This document shows positions 9,197 through 16,134 of a stretch of 64,000 bases of DNA, one piece after another (within the stretch, counting starts at the first letter, position 1; every line of letters begins with the position of its first letter). The translations under genes and the position numbers were made by a program. Where the stretch lies: NCBI GenBank assembly GCA_963708205.1, contig OY970196.1, positions 1,736,001 through 1,800,000 on the forward strand, in the 5' to 3' direction. The notes under the pieces were generated by a model, which did not search any database, was not told where the DNA came from, and saw only the letters and a list, made by a program, of their open reading frames with translations. This DNA is from CAVYTF01 sp963708205. GTDB taxonomy: Bacteria; Bacteroidota; Bacteroidia; Chitinophagales; Chitinophagaceae.

Positions 9197-9222
9197 ATTT
9201 ATTCTTGCATTATCATCTCAAC

Positions 9223-9230
9223 TATTTTTG
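9223..9230 (+). promoter_or_regulatory. -7 promoter element TATTTTTG of a predicted leaderless gene
   Basis: Exact TAnnTTTG match ending 5 nt before the ATG at 9236, so transcription would start at or next to the start codon. Confidence 0.45.
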
Positions 9231-9235
9231 CAGTA

Positions 9236-10234
9236 ATGCAAAAATTTCTTGTTATACAAACAGCATTTATTGGTGATGTTGTTTTAGCAACAAGTTTGGT
9301 TGAAAAGCTTCACACATTTTTTCTAAATAGTCAGATAGATTTTTTGCTGCGCAAAGGGAATGAAAGCCTTTTAGAAAATCATCCATTTCTTCATGAAGTA
9401 TTGATATGGGATAAAAAAAATAATAAGTATAAAAATATTTTTACTTTATTAAAATACATCAGAGCAAAAAAATATGAAGCAGTTATCAATGTGCAACGAT
9501 ATGGTGCAACAGGCTTTGTTACTGCATTTTCAGGTGCTAAAGAAAAAATTGGGTTTGATAAAAATCCTTTTAGTTTTTTATTTACAAAAAGAATAAAACA
9601 TCATTTTGAGGCTGATGAAAATTTGCATGAAATAGATCGCAACAATTTGCTTATCGCTGATTTCACAAACGATGTTGCTGCAAAGCCAAAATTATATCCT
9701 TCGCAGAATGATTATGAAAAAATACAGCAATATCAATTATCAAAGTATATCTGCATTGCTCCATCTTCGGTTTGGTTTACGAAACAGTATCCTAAAGAAA
9801 AATGGGTCAGCTTCATCAACAAACTTTCTTCTTCCATAAATATTTTTTTACTCGGCGCACCTTCTGATAAATTTTTATGTGATGAAATTCTTGCGGCAAG
9901 TTCATCACAAAATATTAAAAATCTTTGCGGGAAACTTTCTTTTCTTCAATCTGCGGCTTTGCAAAAAAATGCTTTGATGAATTATGTTAATGATTCTGCG
10001 CCTTTGCATTTTGCTTCTGCGATGAATGCAAATGTTGCTGCAGTTTATTGTTCGACGCTGCCTTCTTTTGGTTATGGACCATTGAGTGATAAAAGTTTTA
10101 TAATAGAAATTCAGGAAAATTTATACTGCCGTTCATGTGGCATTCATGGGCGCAAAGCCTGTCCTGAAGGGCATTTCAGGTGTGCACATGATATTGATGA
10201 TGAACAATTACTTGCTGTGTTAGAAATAAAATGA
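9236..10234 (+). CDS. Glycosyltransferase family 9 (heptosyltransferase-like)
   Basis: GT-B fold transferase of the GT9 / ADP-heptose:LPS heptosyltransferase group, probably acting on lipopolysaccharide core at the inner face of the membrane. The N-terminus FLVIQTAFIGDVVLATSL is the GT9 acceptor-domain start, and VNDSAPLHFASAMNANVAAV near residue 246 is the C-terminal donor-binding signature. The C-terminus carries a cysteine-rich tail (YCRSCGIHGRKACPEGHFRC), common in Bacteroidota members and possibly metal-binding. The 332 residues are normal. The exact sugar cannot be named. The upstream -7 box lies only 5 nt from the ATG. Confidence 0.85.
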   Translation: MQKFLVIQTAFIGDVVLATSLVEKLHTFFLNSQIDFLLRKGNESLLENHPFLHEVLIWDKKNNKYKNIFTLLKYIRAKKYEAVINVQRYGATGFVTAFSGAKEKIGFDKNPFSFLFTKRIKHHFEADENLHEIDRNNLLIADFTNDVAAKPKLYPSQNDYEKIQQYQLSKYICIAPSSVWFTKQYPKEKWVSFINKLSSSINIFLLGAPSDKFLCDEILAASSSQNIKNLCGKLSFLQSAALQKNALMNYVNDSAPLHFASAMNANVAAVYCSTLPSFGYGPLSDKSFIIEIQENLYCRSCGIHGRKACPEGHFRCAHDIDDEQLLAVLEIK

Positions 10235-10250
10235 TGCTATTTATTCTGCT

Positions 10251-10297
10251 GATGAAAGGATTGCGACGCAAGGGACGATGCTATGAAAAACAAAAGT
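10251..10297 (-). repeat. Intergenic repeat, copy R3 (palindromic core TTGCGTCGCAA)
   Basis: Read on the minus strand, TTTCATAGCATCGTCCC, then TTGCGTCGCAATCC, then a TTTCATC tail matches the repeat at 37454-37490 over about 38 bases with few differences. It lies about 20 bp beyond the stop of the minus-strand gene at 10319, in sense orientation to it. Confidence 0.7.
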
Positions 10298-10318
10298 TGG
10301 TACCCAAAAAAAATTATC

Positions 10319-11176
10319 TCACCAATTGCTTAATCTTATACCAACTGCGTAAGGATATTGCTTCAATGCTTCGCTGTGCAAAGGGTTGATGCTGTAAGAC
10401 CCATACAAGCGAACGGGACCAAGACCAACCTCTGCAACATAAGCGAAGTTCCATGTATTAAGATCAAAATCGCCATGTACTTTTTGCTTTCCGCGCTCTG
10501 CGCTGATCTGTTTTGTGTGACTTCCAACAAGATAGCCGGCGCTTACGCCTCCGCTGAAAGTTAAGCCCTGCTTGTGTTGTGGCGATGTGTTTATATTAAA
10601 CATCAATGGGATTGTAATGTAACCAGTGTATAATTTATCTTTTGAGAACGCAACAGAATCGCGATAAACATAAGCCGGATCATTGTTGTAAGAAATATTA
10701 TTTTGATAACGAAAGTTGAACATTTGAAAACCCAAACCATATTTTAAATTGAGCACATGCTGCGTAATATTTAGTTTTTGCATGAAGAGCCAAATATTTA
10801 CGTTGGATGATTTTATTGTTTTCAATCTAAAGTCTTCTTTGCTGAAAGCCGCGCCACCATTGGCATTCAGATAGGTGCTTTCGTTGGCTGTTGCGTAATT
10901 TGTTTTATCAACATAATTGGCAAAACCAATATCCAATATCAGCCAATCTGTACTTATGGCGCCTTCATTATTTTTTTTATGTTGTCCAATATTAATATTC
11001 CATGTATGTTCACGATCAGTATCAGAAGGAAAATTTGTGGTTGTTTTATTTTTTTTAATGATGATATATTTACCAACAATAATTGTATCTGGCTCATTTT
11101 TCGAAATGGAATCTTTTTGTGCAAAGCTTGTGGTAGCAAGCCATAAAGCGGTAAGCAAGAATATAAATTTATTCAT
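10319..11176 (-). CDS. PorT-like outer-membrane beta-barrel protein
   Basis: A 285-residue exported protein with a signal peptide (ends TTSFAQ) followed by alternating amphipathic strands and a C-terminal aromatic residue (RLSNW), as expected for an eight-stranded PorT-family barrel in the outer membrane. It begins 10 nt after the anti-sigma gene and is the third gene of a sigma / anti-sigma / barrel operon. The barrel may be a target or part of an envelope-stress response; this is inferred from context. No enzymatic motif is visible. A repeat element lies just past its stop. Confidence 0.75.
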   Translation of the reverse strand: MNKFIFLLTALWLATTSFAQKDSISKNEPDTIIVGKYIIIKKNKTTTNFPSDTDREHTWNINIGQHKKNNEGAISTDWLILDIGFANYVDKTNYATANESTYLNANGGAAFSKEDFRLKTIKSSNVNIWLFMQKLNITQHVLNLKYGLGFQMFNFRYQNNISYNNDPAYVYRDSVAFSKDKLYTGYITIPLMFNINTSPQHKQGLTFSGGVSAGYLVGSHTKQISAERGKQKVHGDFDLNTWNFAYVAEVGLGPVRLYGSYSINPLHSEALKQYPYAVGIRLSNW

Positions 11177-11186
11177 GGAAAAAGTA

Positions 11187-12266
11187 TTATAAATTTTTTG
11201 TGTTGATGTTTAGATCGCTGATTTTAATGTTATGTTCAGTGGAGTCTTTTGCGCGGCTGCCAAAAATTCGTGATGCTTTTTTAAGCAGACATCGCACTTT
11301 ATTTTTATTTAGCTCGATGTTTCCGATGTATAAACTTTGATCATCGTCAGCAGTATTAATCTCCTGGTAAGTTGCAGGATGTATAATATTTCCTGAAGAG
11401 TTATCATTTGCCTTTGCTTGCTTGTCTTGATGTTGTGCTAAAGGTTCATCAGCAGAAATATTTTGTGATGGTAGAGAAATATTGTTGCCTGTTAAATTAT
11501 CGGTTGGGTAATTTTTGTTTTGAATGATTGCAACAGGTTGAGGTATGAGTTGTTGATTTTTATTAACTGTAATTTCCTTTGAAGGATCTTCCTGATTTAA
11601 TTTTTTTTTGTTTGATAAGTGTGTGGCATTTGTTGCAGGCTGAGAAATAATATTGCTGTTTTGTGCAGGGTTTATTTCTGCAATTTGGTTTATAGCTAAA
11701 CTATTATTTTTCTGTTTTGTTTGAAGGTTGGTGCTTTGATTTTCATAAGCAGCAGGCTTTTTATTTACAGCAGTAAGATCCCAGATCATAATTGAAAAAC
11801 CTATTAAAGCCGCTGCCACAGCTATTTTCATCCAGTCTAAATAAAAAACTTTTTCATTCTTTTCTTTTTTATATAAGAGCCTTTTATTTTTAAATTCAAT
11901 TTTTTCTTGCGGTAAAATAGTTTGTTTCAATTCAGCTAACTGCTTGCGAATTTCAGGATGTTGTTGTAAAAATTCATTCAGTTCAAACTGTTGATCTTTG
12001 TTTAATTCATTATCAATTTGCAATAAAAAAAATTCTTCAGCATTTGAAAGATCAATAGCAGTTTTCTTTTTATACAAAATTGTTTTATCAAAAGAGTTGA
12101 TTTCTGTGAAATGTAATTTTGTTTGTTGCAGCATTTCAAATTCACCAATAAGATCGGGATTGGATTGAATGAATAATTCAACTTCCTTCTTTTGCTGAGC
12201 ACTTAATTCCTCATCTATATAAAGAAGGAAGTATTCTTCGTAATTATTGCGATTTATTTTTTTCAT
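11187..12266 (-). CDS. Anti-sigma-factor-like membrane protein with a duplicated N-terminal helical module
   Basis: A 359-residue single-pass membrane protein. The cytosolic part holds two successive copies of one helical motif (EEYFLLYIDEELSAQQK near residue 10, EEFFLLQIDNELNKDQQ near 77). Each resembles a ZAS-type anti-sigma helix bundle that lacks the zinc ligands. A membrane helix near 147-165 follows, then a long Asn/Gln-rich periplasmic region and a positively charged end. Its start lies 1 nt after the ECF sigma stop, so the two are almost certainly translationally coupled and this protein probably sequesters that sigma factor. The C-terminal region resembles nothing I can name. Confidence 0.75.
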   Translation of the reverse strand: MKKINRNNYEEYFLLYIDEELSAQQKKEVELFIQSNPDLIGEFEMLQQTKLHFTEINSFDKTILYKKKTAIDLSNAEEFFLLQIDNELNKDQQFELNEFLQQHPEIRKQLAELKQTILPQEKIEFKNKRLLYKKEKNEKVFYLDWMKIAVAAALIGFSIMIWDLTAVNKKPAAYENQSTNLQTKQKNNSLAINQIAEINPAQNSNIISQPATNATHLSNKKKLNQEDPSKEITVNKNQQLIPQPVAIIQNKNYPTDNLTGNNISLPSQNISADEPLAQHQDKQAKANDNSSGNIIHPATYQEINTADDDQSLYIGNIELNKNKVRCLLKKASRIFGSRAKDSTEHNIKISDLNINTKNL

Positions 12267-12267
12267 G

Positions 12268-12753
12268 TTACATCACATTTTCTTTATTCACTAAATAATT
12301 TCTGAGTAATAATCTCGCGCGATGCAGGTAAACCTTTACCTGGCTTGCATTCAGCGACATTATTTTTCCTATTTCTTCATAACTGTATCCTTCATAATCC
12401 TTCAGCATTACCAAACTTCTTTGTGTTTCGTTCAACCGATTCAGGGCTTCATTCAATATTTTTTTTGCGTTGTTTGATGGTTGATGCGAAACCTTTGTTT
12501 CAGCATGAAATTCACTTTTTAGCTGTATCCTTTTTATTTTTCTTAAATGGTCGATCATTTGATTATACGCAACTGTAAACAAATAAGATTTGCATTTTTC
12601 ATATTCAACTACCACATGATTTTTCCATAATTTTTCAAAAGCCGATTGTACAATATCACGCGCATCCTCTTCATGGCGCAGGTTCCTGGCAATAAAGCGA
12701 AAAACATTATCAGCATAATCATCCACACATTTGTTATATTCCTTTTCTGTCAT
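12268..12753 (-). CDS. ECF-type RNA polymerase sigma factor
   Basis: A 161-residue sigma-70 family protein of the extracytoplasmic-function class. Region 2 is seen in YADNVFRFIARNLRHEEDA followed by RDIVQSAFEKLWKN. Region 4 is the helix-turn-helix around LNETQRSLVMLKDYEGYSY, then EEIGKIMSLNASQVKVYLHRA. Length is standard. It leads a three-gene operon with a membrane anti-sigma protein (1-nt gap) and an outer-membrane barrel, a typical arrangement for a sensor of envelope state. Target promoters cannot be read from here. Confidence 0.92.
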   Translation of the reverse strand: MTEKEYNKCVDDYADNVFRFIARNLRHEEDARDIVQSAFEKLWKNHVVVEYEKCKSYLFTVAYNQMIDHLRKIKRIQLKSEFHAETKVSHQPSNNAKKILNEALNRLNETQRSLVMLKDYEGYSYEEIGKIMSLNASQVKVYLHRARLLLRNYLVNKENVM

Positions 12754-12862
12754 AAACAGCGCTGGTTATTTTCTTGGGGTTTGTTTATTTCTGATACGAT
12801 AAGAGATAAAAATTGTTACAAAAGAGTGAGAAATAATTTTGAAAGATAATTGTTGAAAAAAA

Positions 12863-13441
12863 TTATTTAGAAAAGGCGGAAAGGTTGCTGCCAAATATTT
12901 TCACGGCAATTGCTAATAAAATAACGCCAAAAAATTTTCTTACGGCAACCAATCCATTTGGACCAAGCATACGCTCGATCCATTTTAAAGATTTTAAAAC
13001 GAGGTAAACAAAAATGAGGTTTATAAGGATGCCAAAAAAAATATACCAGTCATCGTATTCTGCCTTTAATGACATTACTGTTGTTAGCGTGCCGCTGCCT
13101 GCAATGATCGGAAACGCAATGGGGACGGCAGTTGCAGACAATCCTTCTTTTGCGCCTTTAAAAATTTCCTGCCCCAAAACCATTTCTAATCCTAATAAAA
13201 AAATAACCACTGAACCACCAACGGCAAAGGAATGTTTATCAAGCCCAAGTATGTTTAAAAATTGTTCACCAAACAATAAAAACAAGATCATTAATGCACC
13301 GGAAATAATCGTTATACGCAATTCCTGCAAGTTGCCCATTCTTTCTTTGAATGAAAGCAGCAAAGGAATTGAACCTACAATATCTATAACTGCAAACAAA
13401 GTAAAAGTGATGGTTATAAATTGATTTGCCTGGAAATGCAT
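12863..13441 (-). CDS. MarC-family integral membrane protein
   Basis: A 192-residue protein of the MarC/UPF0056 family with six hydrophobic segments. The start ITITFTLFAVIDIVGSIPLL and the later AVPIAFPIIAGSGTLTTVMS are family hallmarks. It sits in the inner membrane. The historical link to multiple antibiotic resistance was withdrawn and the substrate is unknown. It follows yihY on the same strand with a 52-bp AT-rich gap carrying short tandem repeats, so co-transcription is possible. Confidence 0.88.
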   Translation of the reverse strand: MHFQANQFITITFTLFAVIDIVGSIPLLLSFKERMGNLQELRITIISGALMILFLLFGEQFLNILGLDKHSFAVGGSVVIFLLGLEMVLGQEIFKGAKEGLSATAVPIAFPIIAGSGTLTTVMSLKAEYDDWYIFFGILINLIFVYLVLKSLKWIERMLGPNGLVAVRKFFGVILLAIAVKIFGSNLSAFSK

Positions 13442-13450
13442 AAGCCAAAT

Positions 13451-13480
13451 TAAGAATTAAGAATGAAGAATTAAGAATTA
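13451..13480. repeat. Short AT-rich direct repeats (AAGAATTA / AAGAATGA units)
   Basis: Four near-identical 8-9-bp units, AAGAATTA, AAGAATGA, AAGAATTA, AAGAATTA, fill the gap between marC and yihY. A similar AATTCTTAATTCTTAATT run occurs in the dacB signal-peptide region. It looks like simple-sequence slippage. Confidence 0.55.
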
Positions 13481-13503
13481 GCATCGCGCAATGCTATGAA
13501 ATA
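13480..13503 (-). repeat. Intergenic repeat, short copy R5
   Basis: On the minus strand GTATTTCATAGCAT is identical to the first 14 bases of the copy at 37449-37462, followed by TGCGCGATGC. It overlaps the last codons and stop of yihY and runs into its 3' flank in the sense direction. Confidence 0.45.
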
Positions 13504-14477
13504 CTTTTACTGGCATCACCATCTTTTTTCACTTCATATTTTTCTTCAATTACTTCATCAAAAACTGTTTTTGAAATTTCTTTTGCTTCGCTCTTAAGAA
13601 TAAAAACCGCAGTGCTGTTGGGTTTTATGCCGCTGCCGTGCATGATTGCATACATGCGCGTAAACTCTGCACCAAAGTATAAAATAATGGATGAATAATA
13701 AACCCACGACAAAATAATAATTACAGATGCTGCTGCGCCATAAGTATAATTAATGCTTGATTTGCCAACATAAATGCCGATCAAAAATTTTCCCAGTAAA
13801 AATAAAAATGCAGTAAAGCAGGAGCCTTTGAAAGCATCTTTCAGTTTGATGGATGCATCAGGCAATATTTTAAAAATAACAGTAAACAATAAAGTTGTTA
13901 CAATATAAATGATAACAACATTGGTGATATAAAAAAGATAAACTGTGCCACTTGCAAAATATCTTTTTAAATGATCCAATAAAAGATCCATGATAGAATT
14001 TGCAAGAAGCGAAACCATTAATAAAAAACCAACACTAACCAATAAAGAAAAGGAAAGAATTCTGTTGATGATAAATTTAATGATACCTTTTTTTGGTTTT
14101 GGTTTTACTGACCATATATAATTAATGGAGCCTTGTATCTCTGTAAAAACGCCCGTGGCGCCGATCAGTAAAATTATGACGCCGATGATTGCGCCCGTAA
14201 CATTATGTTTTGTTTGCTCAATATTAGTGATGATCTGCTGTATCTGCAATGCAGTGCTGCTGCCCACCAAACCTGAAAGCTGGTAATATATTTTGCCCTG
14301 CACAGCGGCTCTTCCGAAAAAAATTCCTGCAAGGGAAATAAGTATAATTAAAATAGGTCCTAAAGCAAAGATGGTATAATAAGAAAGTGATGCGCTGAGT
14401 TTTAATCCATTATCATTGCTGAACTCAACCAGCGCAACTTTCAGCAATCTTAAAAACCTTTTTACTCTTTTCATCAA
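13494..14477 (-). CDS. YihY/BrkB-family inner-membrane protein
   Basis: A 327-residue protein with about six membrane helices and the family signature LKLSASLSYYTIFALGPIL near residue 24. YihY/BrkB proteins were once called ribonuclease BN, but that annotation is wrong; some members are linked to serum resistance, and the transport role is unproven. The C-terminal tail is cytosolic and charged. Two adjacent ATG codons are possible starts (14477 and 14474). It is divergent from the small membrane gene at 14609. Confidence 0.87.
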   Translation of the reverse strand: MMKRVKRFLRLLKVALVEFSNDNGLKLSASLSYYTIFALGPILIILISLAGIFFGRAAVQGKIYYQLSGLVGSSTALQIQQIITNIEQTKHNVTGAIIGVIILLIGATGVFTEIQGSINYIWSVKPKPKKGIIKFIINRILSFSLLVSVGFLLMVSLLANSIMDLLLDHLKRYFASGTVYLFYITNVVIIYIVTTLLFTVIFKILPDASIKLKDAFKGSCFTAFLFLLGKFLIGIYVGKSSINYTYGAAASVIIILSWVYYSSIILYFGAEFTRMYAIMHGSGIKPNSTAVFILKSEAKEISKTVFDEVIEEKYEVKKDGDASKSIS

Positions 14478-14608
14478 ACTAAAGTTGTAGATTTTATTTC
14501 ACATAAAAATTTTATAAAAAATATTCAATTAACTTTTGTGTTTAAATTCTTTTTGGCAGGATTTTGTTGTATAAGGATATATTATTCAATCAATAAAAAT
14601 TTTAAACA

Positions 14609-14755
14609 ATGAGAAGTATTCTGTACATCATAGCAGTAATCCTTGTTATCGGATGGTTGCTTGGCGCCTTCGTTTATAATGTTGGTGGCCTGATACATAT
14701 TCTAATTGTGCTTGCTGTTATTTCTTTAATCCTTGCTATTATTCAAAAAGCTTAG
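14609..14755 (+). CDS. Lmo0937-family small membrane protein
   Basis: A 48-residue protein, easily missed because of its size. It starts MRSILYIIAVILVIGWLLG and contains NVGGLIHILIVLAVISL, giving two membrane helices around a VGGLIH turn. This is the signature of the Lmo0937 (DUF5670) family, small inner-membrane proteins found in many phyla and often stress-induced, with no known mechanism. It ends in Lys-Ala-stop inside a perfect palindrome shared with the stop of the convergent topoisomerase gene. Confidence 0.85.
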   Translation: MRSILYIIAVILVIGWLLGAFVYNVGGLIHILIVLAVISLILAIIQKA

Positions 14756-14768
14756 GCTAAGCATTTTT
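14744..14768. terminator. Bidirectional terminator containing two stop codons
   Basis: GCTTAG-G-CTAAGC (14750-14762) is a 6-bp perfect palindrome around one base, with A-runs on one side and T-runs on the other on both strands. It contains the TAG stop of the small membrane gene and the TAG stop of the topoisomerase gene. Confidence 0.7.
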
Positions 14769-15851
14769 AAGAATTTTCATCAATAGTAATTCTTCTTTGG
14801 AAAGACCCGATTTATCATCGGGTTCTTCTATTTTATCAAGTTCTTTCAGATAAGTTGAAAGCTTTTTTTCTTCATACATTTTTACAAGGCCGGGATGCAC
14901 ATAATATTTTTTGCAAACCGTTCTTGTATTGCCAAGTTTCTTGCTTACTTCATCCATTACATGCACAATATTTTTTTTGCATTCCGTGTCGCTGATAGCT
15001 TCACCGATTGCCTTAAAAGCTTCCAGTGCATGAAGCGAACCTGCCCAAGTGCGAAAATCTTTTGCGCTGAAATCGCCGCCTGAATGTTGTTTAATATAAC
15101 TATTTACCATGCCCGAGTCAATTGATTTATGATTGCCGTCTGCATCATAATATTGAAATAATTCTTTGCCCGGAATATCACGGCATTCCTTTACAGCCTT
15201 TGCTAACTTTTTATTCCTTAGTGAGATGGTATGATTTACTCCTTTTTTTCCTTTGAAAGCAAAAGTTATTTCATCACCTTTTATCACGGCATGTTTGTCT
15301 TTTAAGGTTGTTAATCCATAAGAGCCATACATCTTTTCATAATCATTATTGCCGATGCGGATGTAAGTTCTTTCCATTAAAGAAATAACAGTTGCGATAA
15401 CTTTTTCCTGCGTTAATTCTTTTTTGGAGAAATCTTCTTCCAGCTTCAAACGCAGCGCAGGCAGGGCTTTTCCAAACTCTAATAAATGATGAAATTTGGT
15501 TTGATTTCGTAACAGGTTCCACAAAGGATGGTAGCGGTATTGCTTTCGGCTCCGCAGGTCAAAACCCGTTGCCTGTATGTGCCCGTTTTGGAGAGGACAG
15601 ATCCACACGTTTGTCCAGGCCGGCGGTATAACCAATTTTTTTATCCGCTTCAGTTCCTCATCTTTTTCCAGTGGCTTTTCATCAAATACATAAACAAAAT
15701 CCTTTCCTTTTTTCATCCGTATTATCCCCGCATCTTTATCATTTACATAAACAAGATTCGCGAGAGATGCAGCTTTTTCATAATTATGATCGATCTTTAA
15801 AAATTCCTTGTGCGACAAAACCGGCAAACTATCTTCCATGTTTTTTTGCAA
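14757..15851 (-). CDS. DNA topoisomerase IB (eukaryotic/poxvirus type)
   Basis: A 364-residue type IB topoisomerase that relaxes supercoils through a 3'-phosphotyrosine intermediate. The N-terminal DNA-binding domain (VIPPAWTNVWICP, ATGFDLRSRKQYRYH) precedes the catalytic domain: RIGN near 168, TLKDKH near 180, KDFRTWAG near 268, and the tyrosine motif CKKYYVHP near 310. These are the Arg, Lys, Arg, His/Lys and Tyr of the family. Length is like other bacterial TopIB. ATG codons at 15851 and 15839 are both possible starts. Bacterial TopIB is scattered and accessory. Confidence 0.92.
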   Translation of the reverse strand: MQKNMEDSLPVLSHKEFLKIDHNYEKAASLANLVYVNDKDAGIIRMKKGKDFVYVFDEKPLEKDEELKRIKKLVIPPAWTNVWICPLQNGHIQATGFDLRSRKQYRYHPLWNLLRNQTKFHHLLEFGKALPALRLKLEEDFSKKELTQEKVIATVISLMERTYIRIGNNDYEKMYGSYGLTTLKDKHAVIKGDEITFAFKGKKGVNHTISLRNKKLAKAVKECRDIPGKELFQYYDADGNHKSIDSGMVNSYIKQHSGGDFSAKDFRTWAGSLHALEAFKAIGEAISDTECKKNIVHVMDEVSKKLGNTRTVCKKYYVHPGLVKMYEEKKLSTYLKELDKIEEPDDKSGLSKEELLLMKILKNA

Positions 15852-15999
15852 TATTTAGTAAGAATAGTATGCCAAAGAATATGGAATGATTAAATGATGG
15901 GGTATAAAAGCCAGGTCAATGCATATAACCTTAGCCTTCCTATCTCCACCACAACCTTTTTTTATTCTTGATTACTGAAAAAAAAGTGCTTAAGAAGTA

Positions 16000-16081
16000 A
16001 TTGTACCAAAACCTAAAGTAAATAGTACAATCACTTTAGTTATTGGCCATTCATTAAGCATAATGGCCTAATCTGTTTAGG
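16000..16081. repeat. Cluster of interleaved inverted repeats downstream of the glucan synthase
   Basis: ATTGTAC (16000-16006) pairs with GTACAAT (16025-16031). CTAAAGT (16013-16019) pairs with ACTTTAG (16033-16039), interleaved with the first pair. GGCCATT (16045-16051) pairs with AATGGCC (16062-16068), and CCTAA/TTAGG follows at 16067-16081. The rest of the 283-bp gap (15852-16134) shows nothing else recognisable. Confidence 0.5.
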
Positions 16082-16134
16082 TTTTAGATCATTCTGCAAT
16101 CAGTCAGGATAAATGCTGGTGCCCGCAATATTCC

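Noticed and set aside
13451..13480. Phase-variable promoter tract
   Set aside because: The repeat is short and lies between two co-directional genes without a promoter box nearby; there is no evidence for switching.
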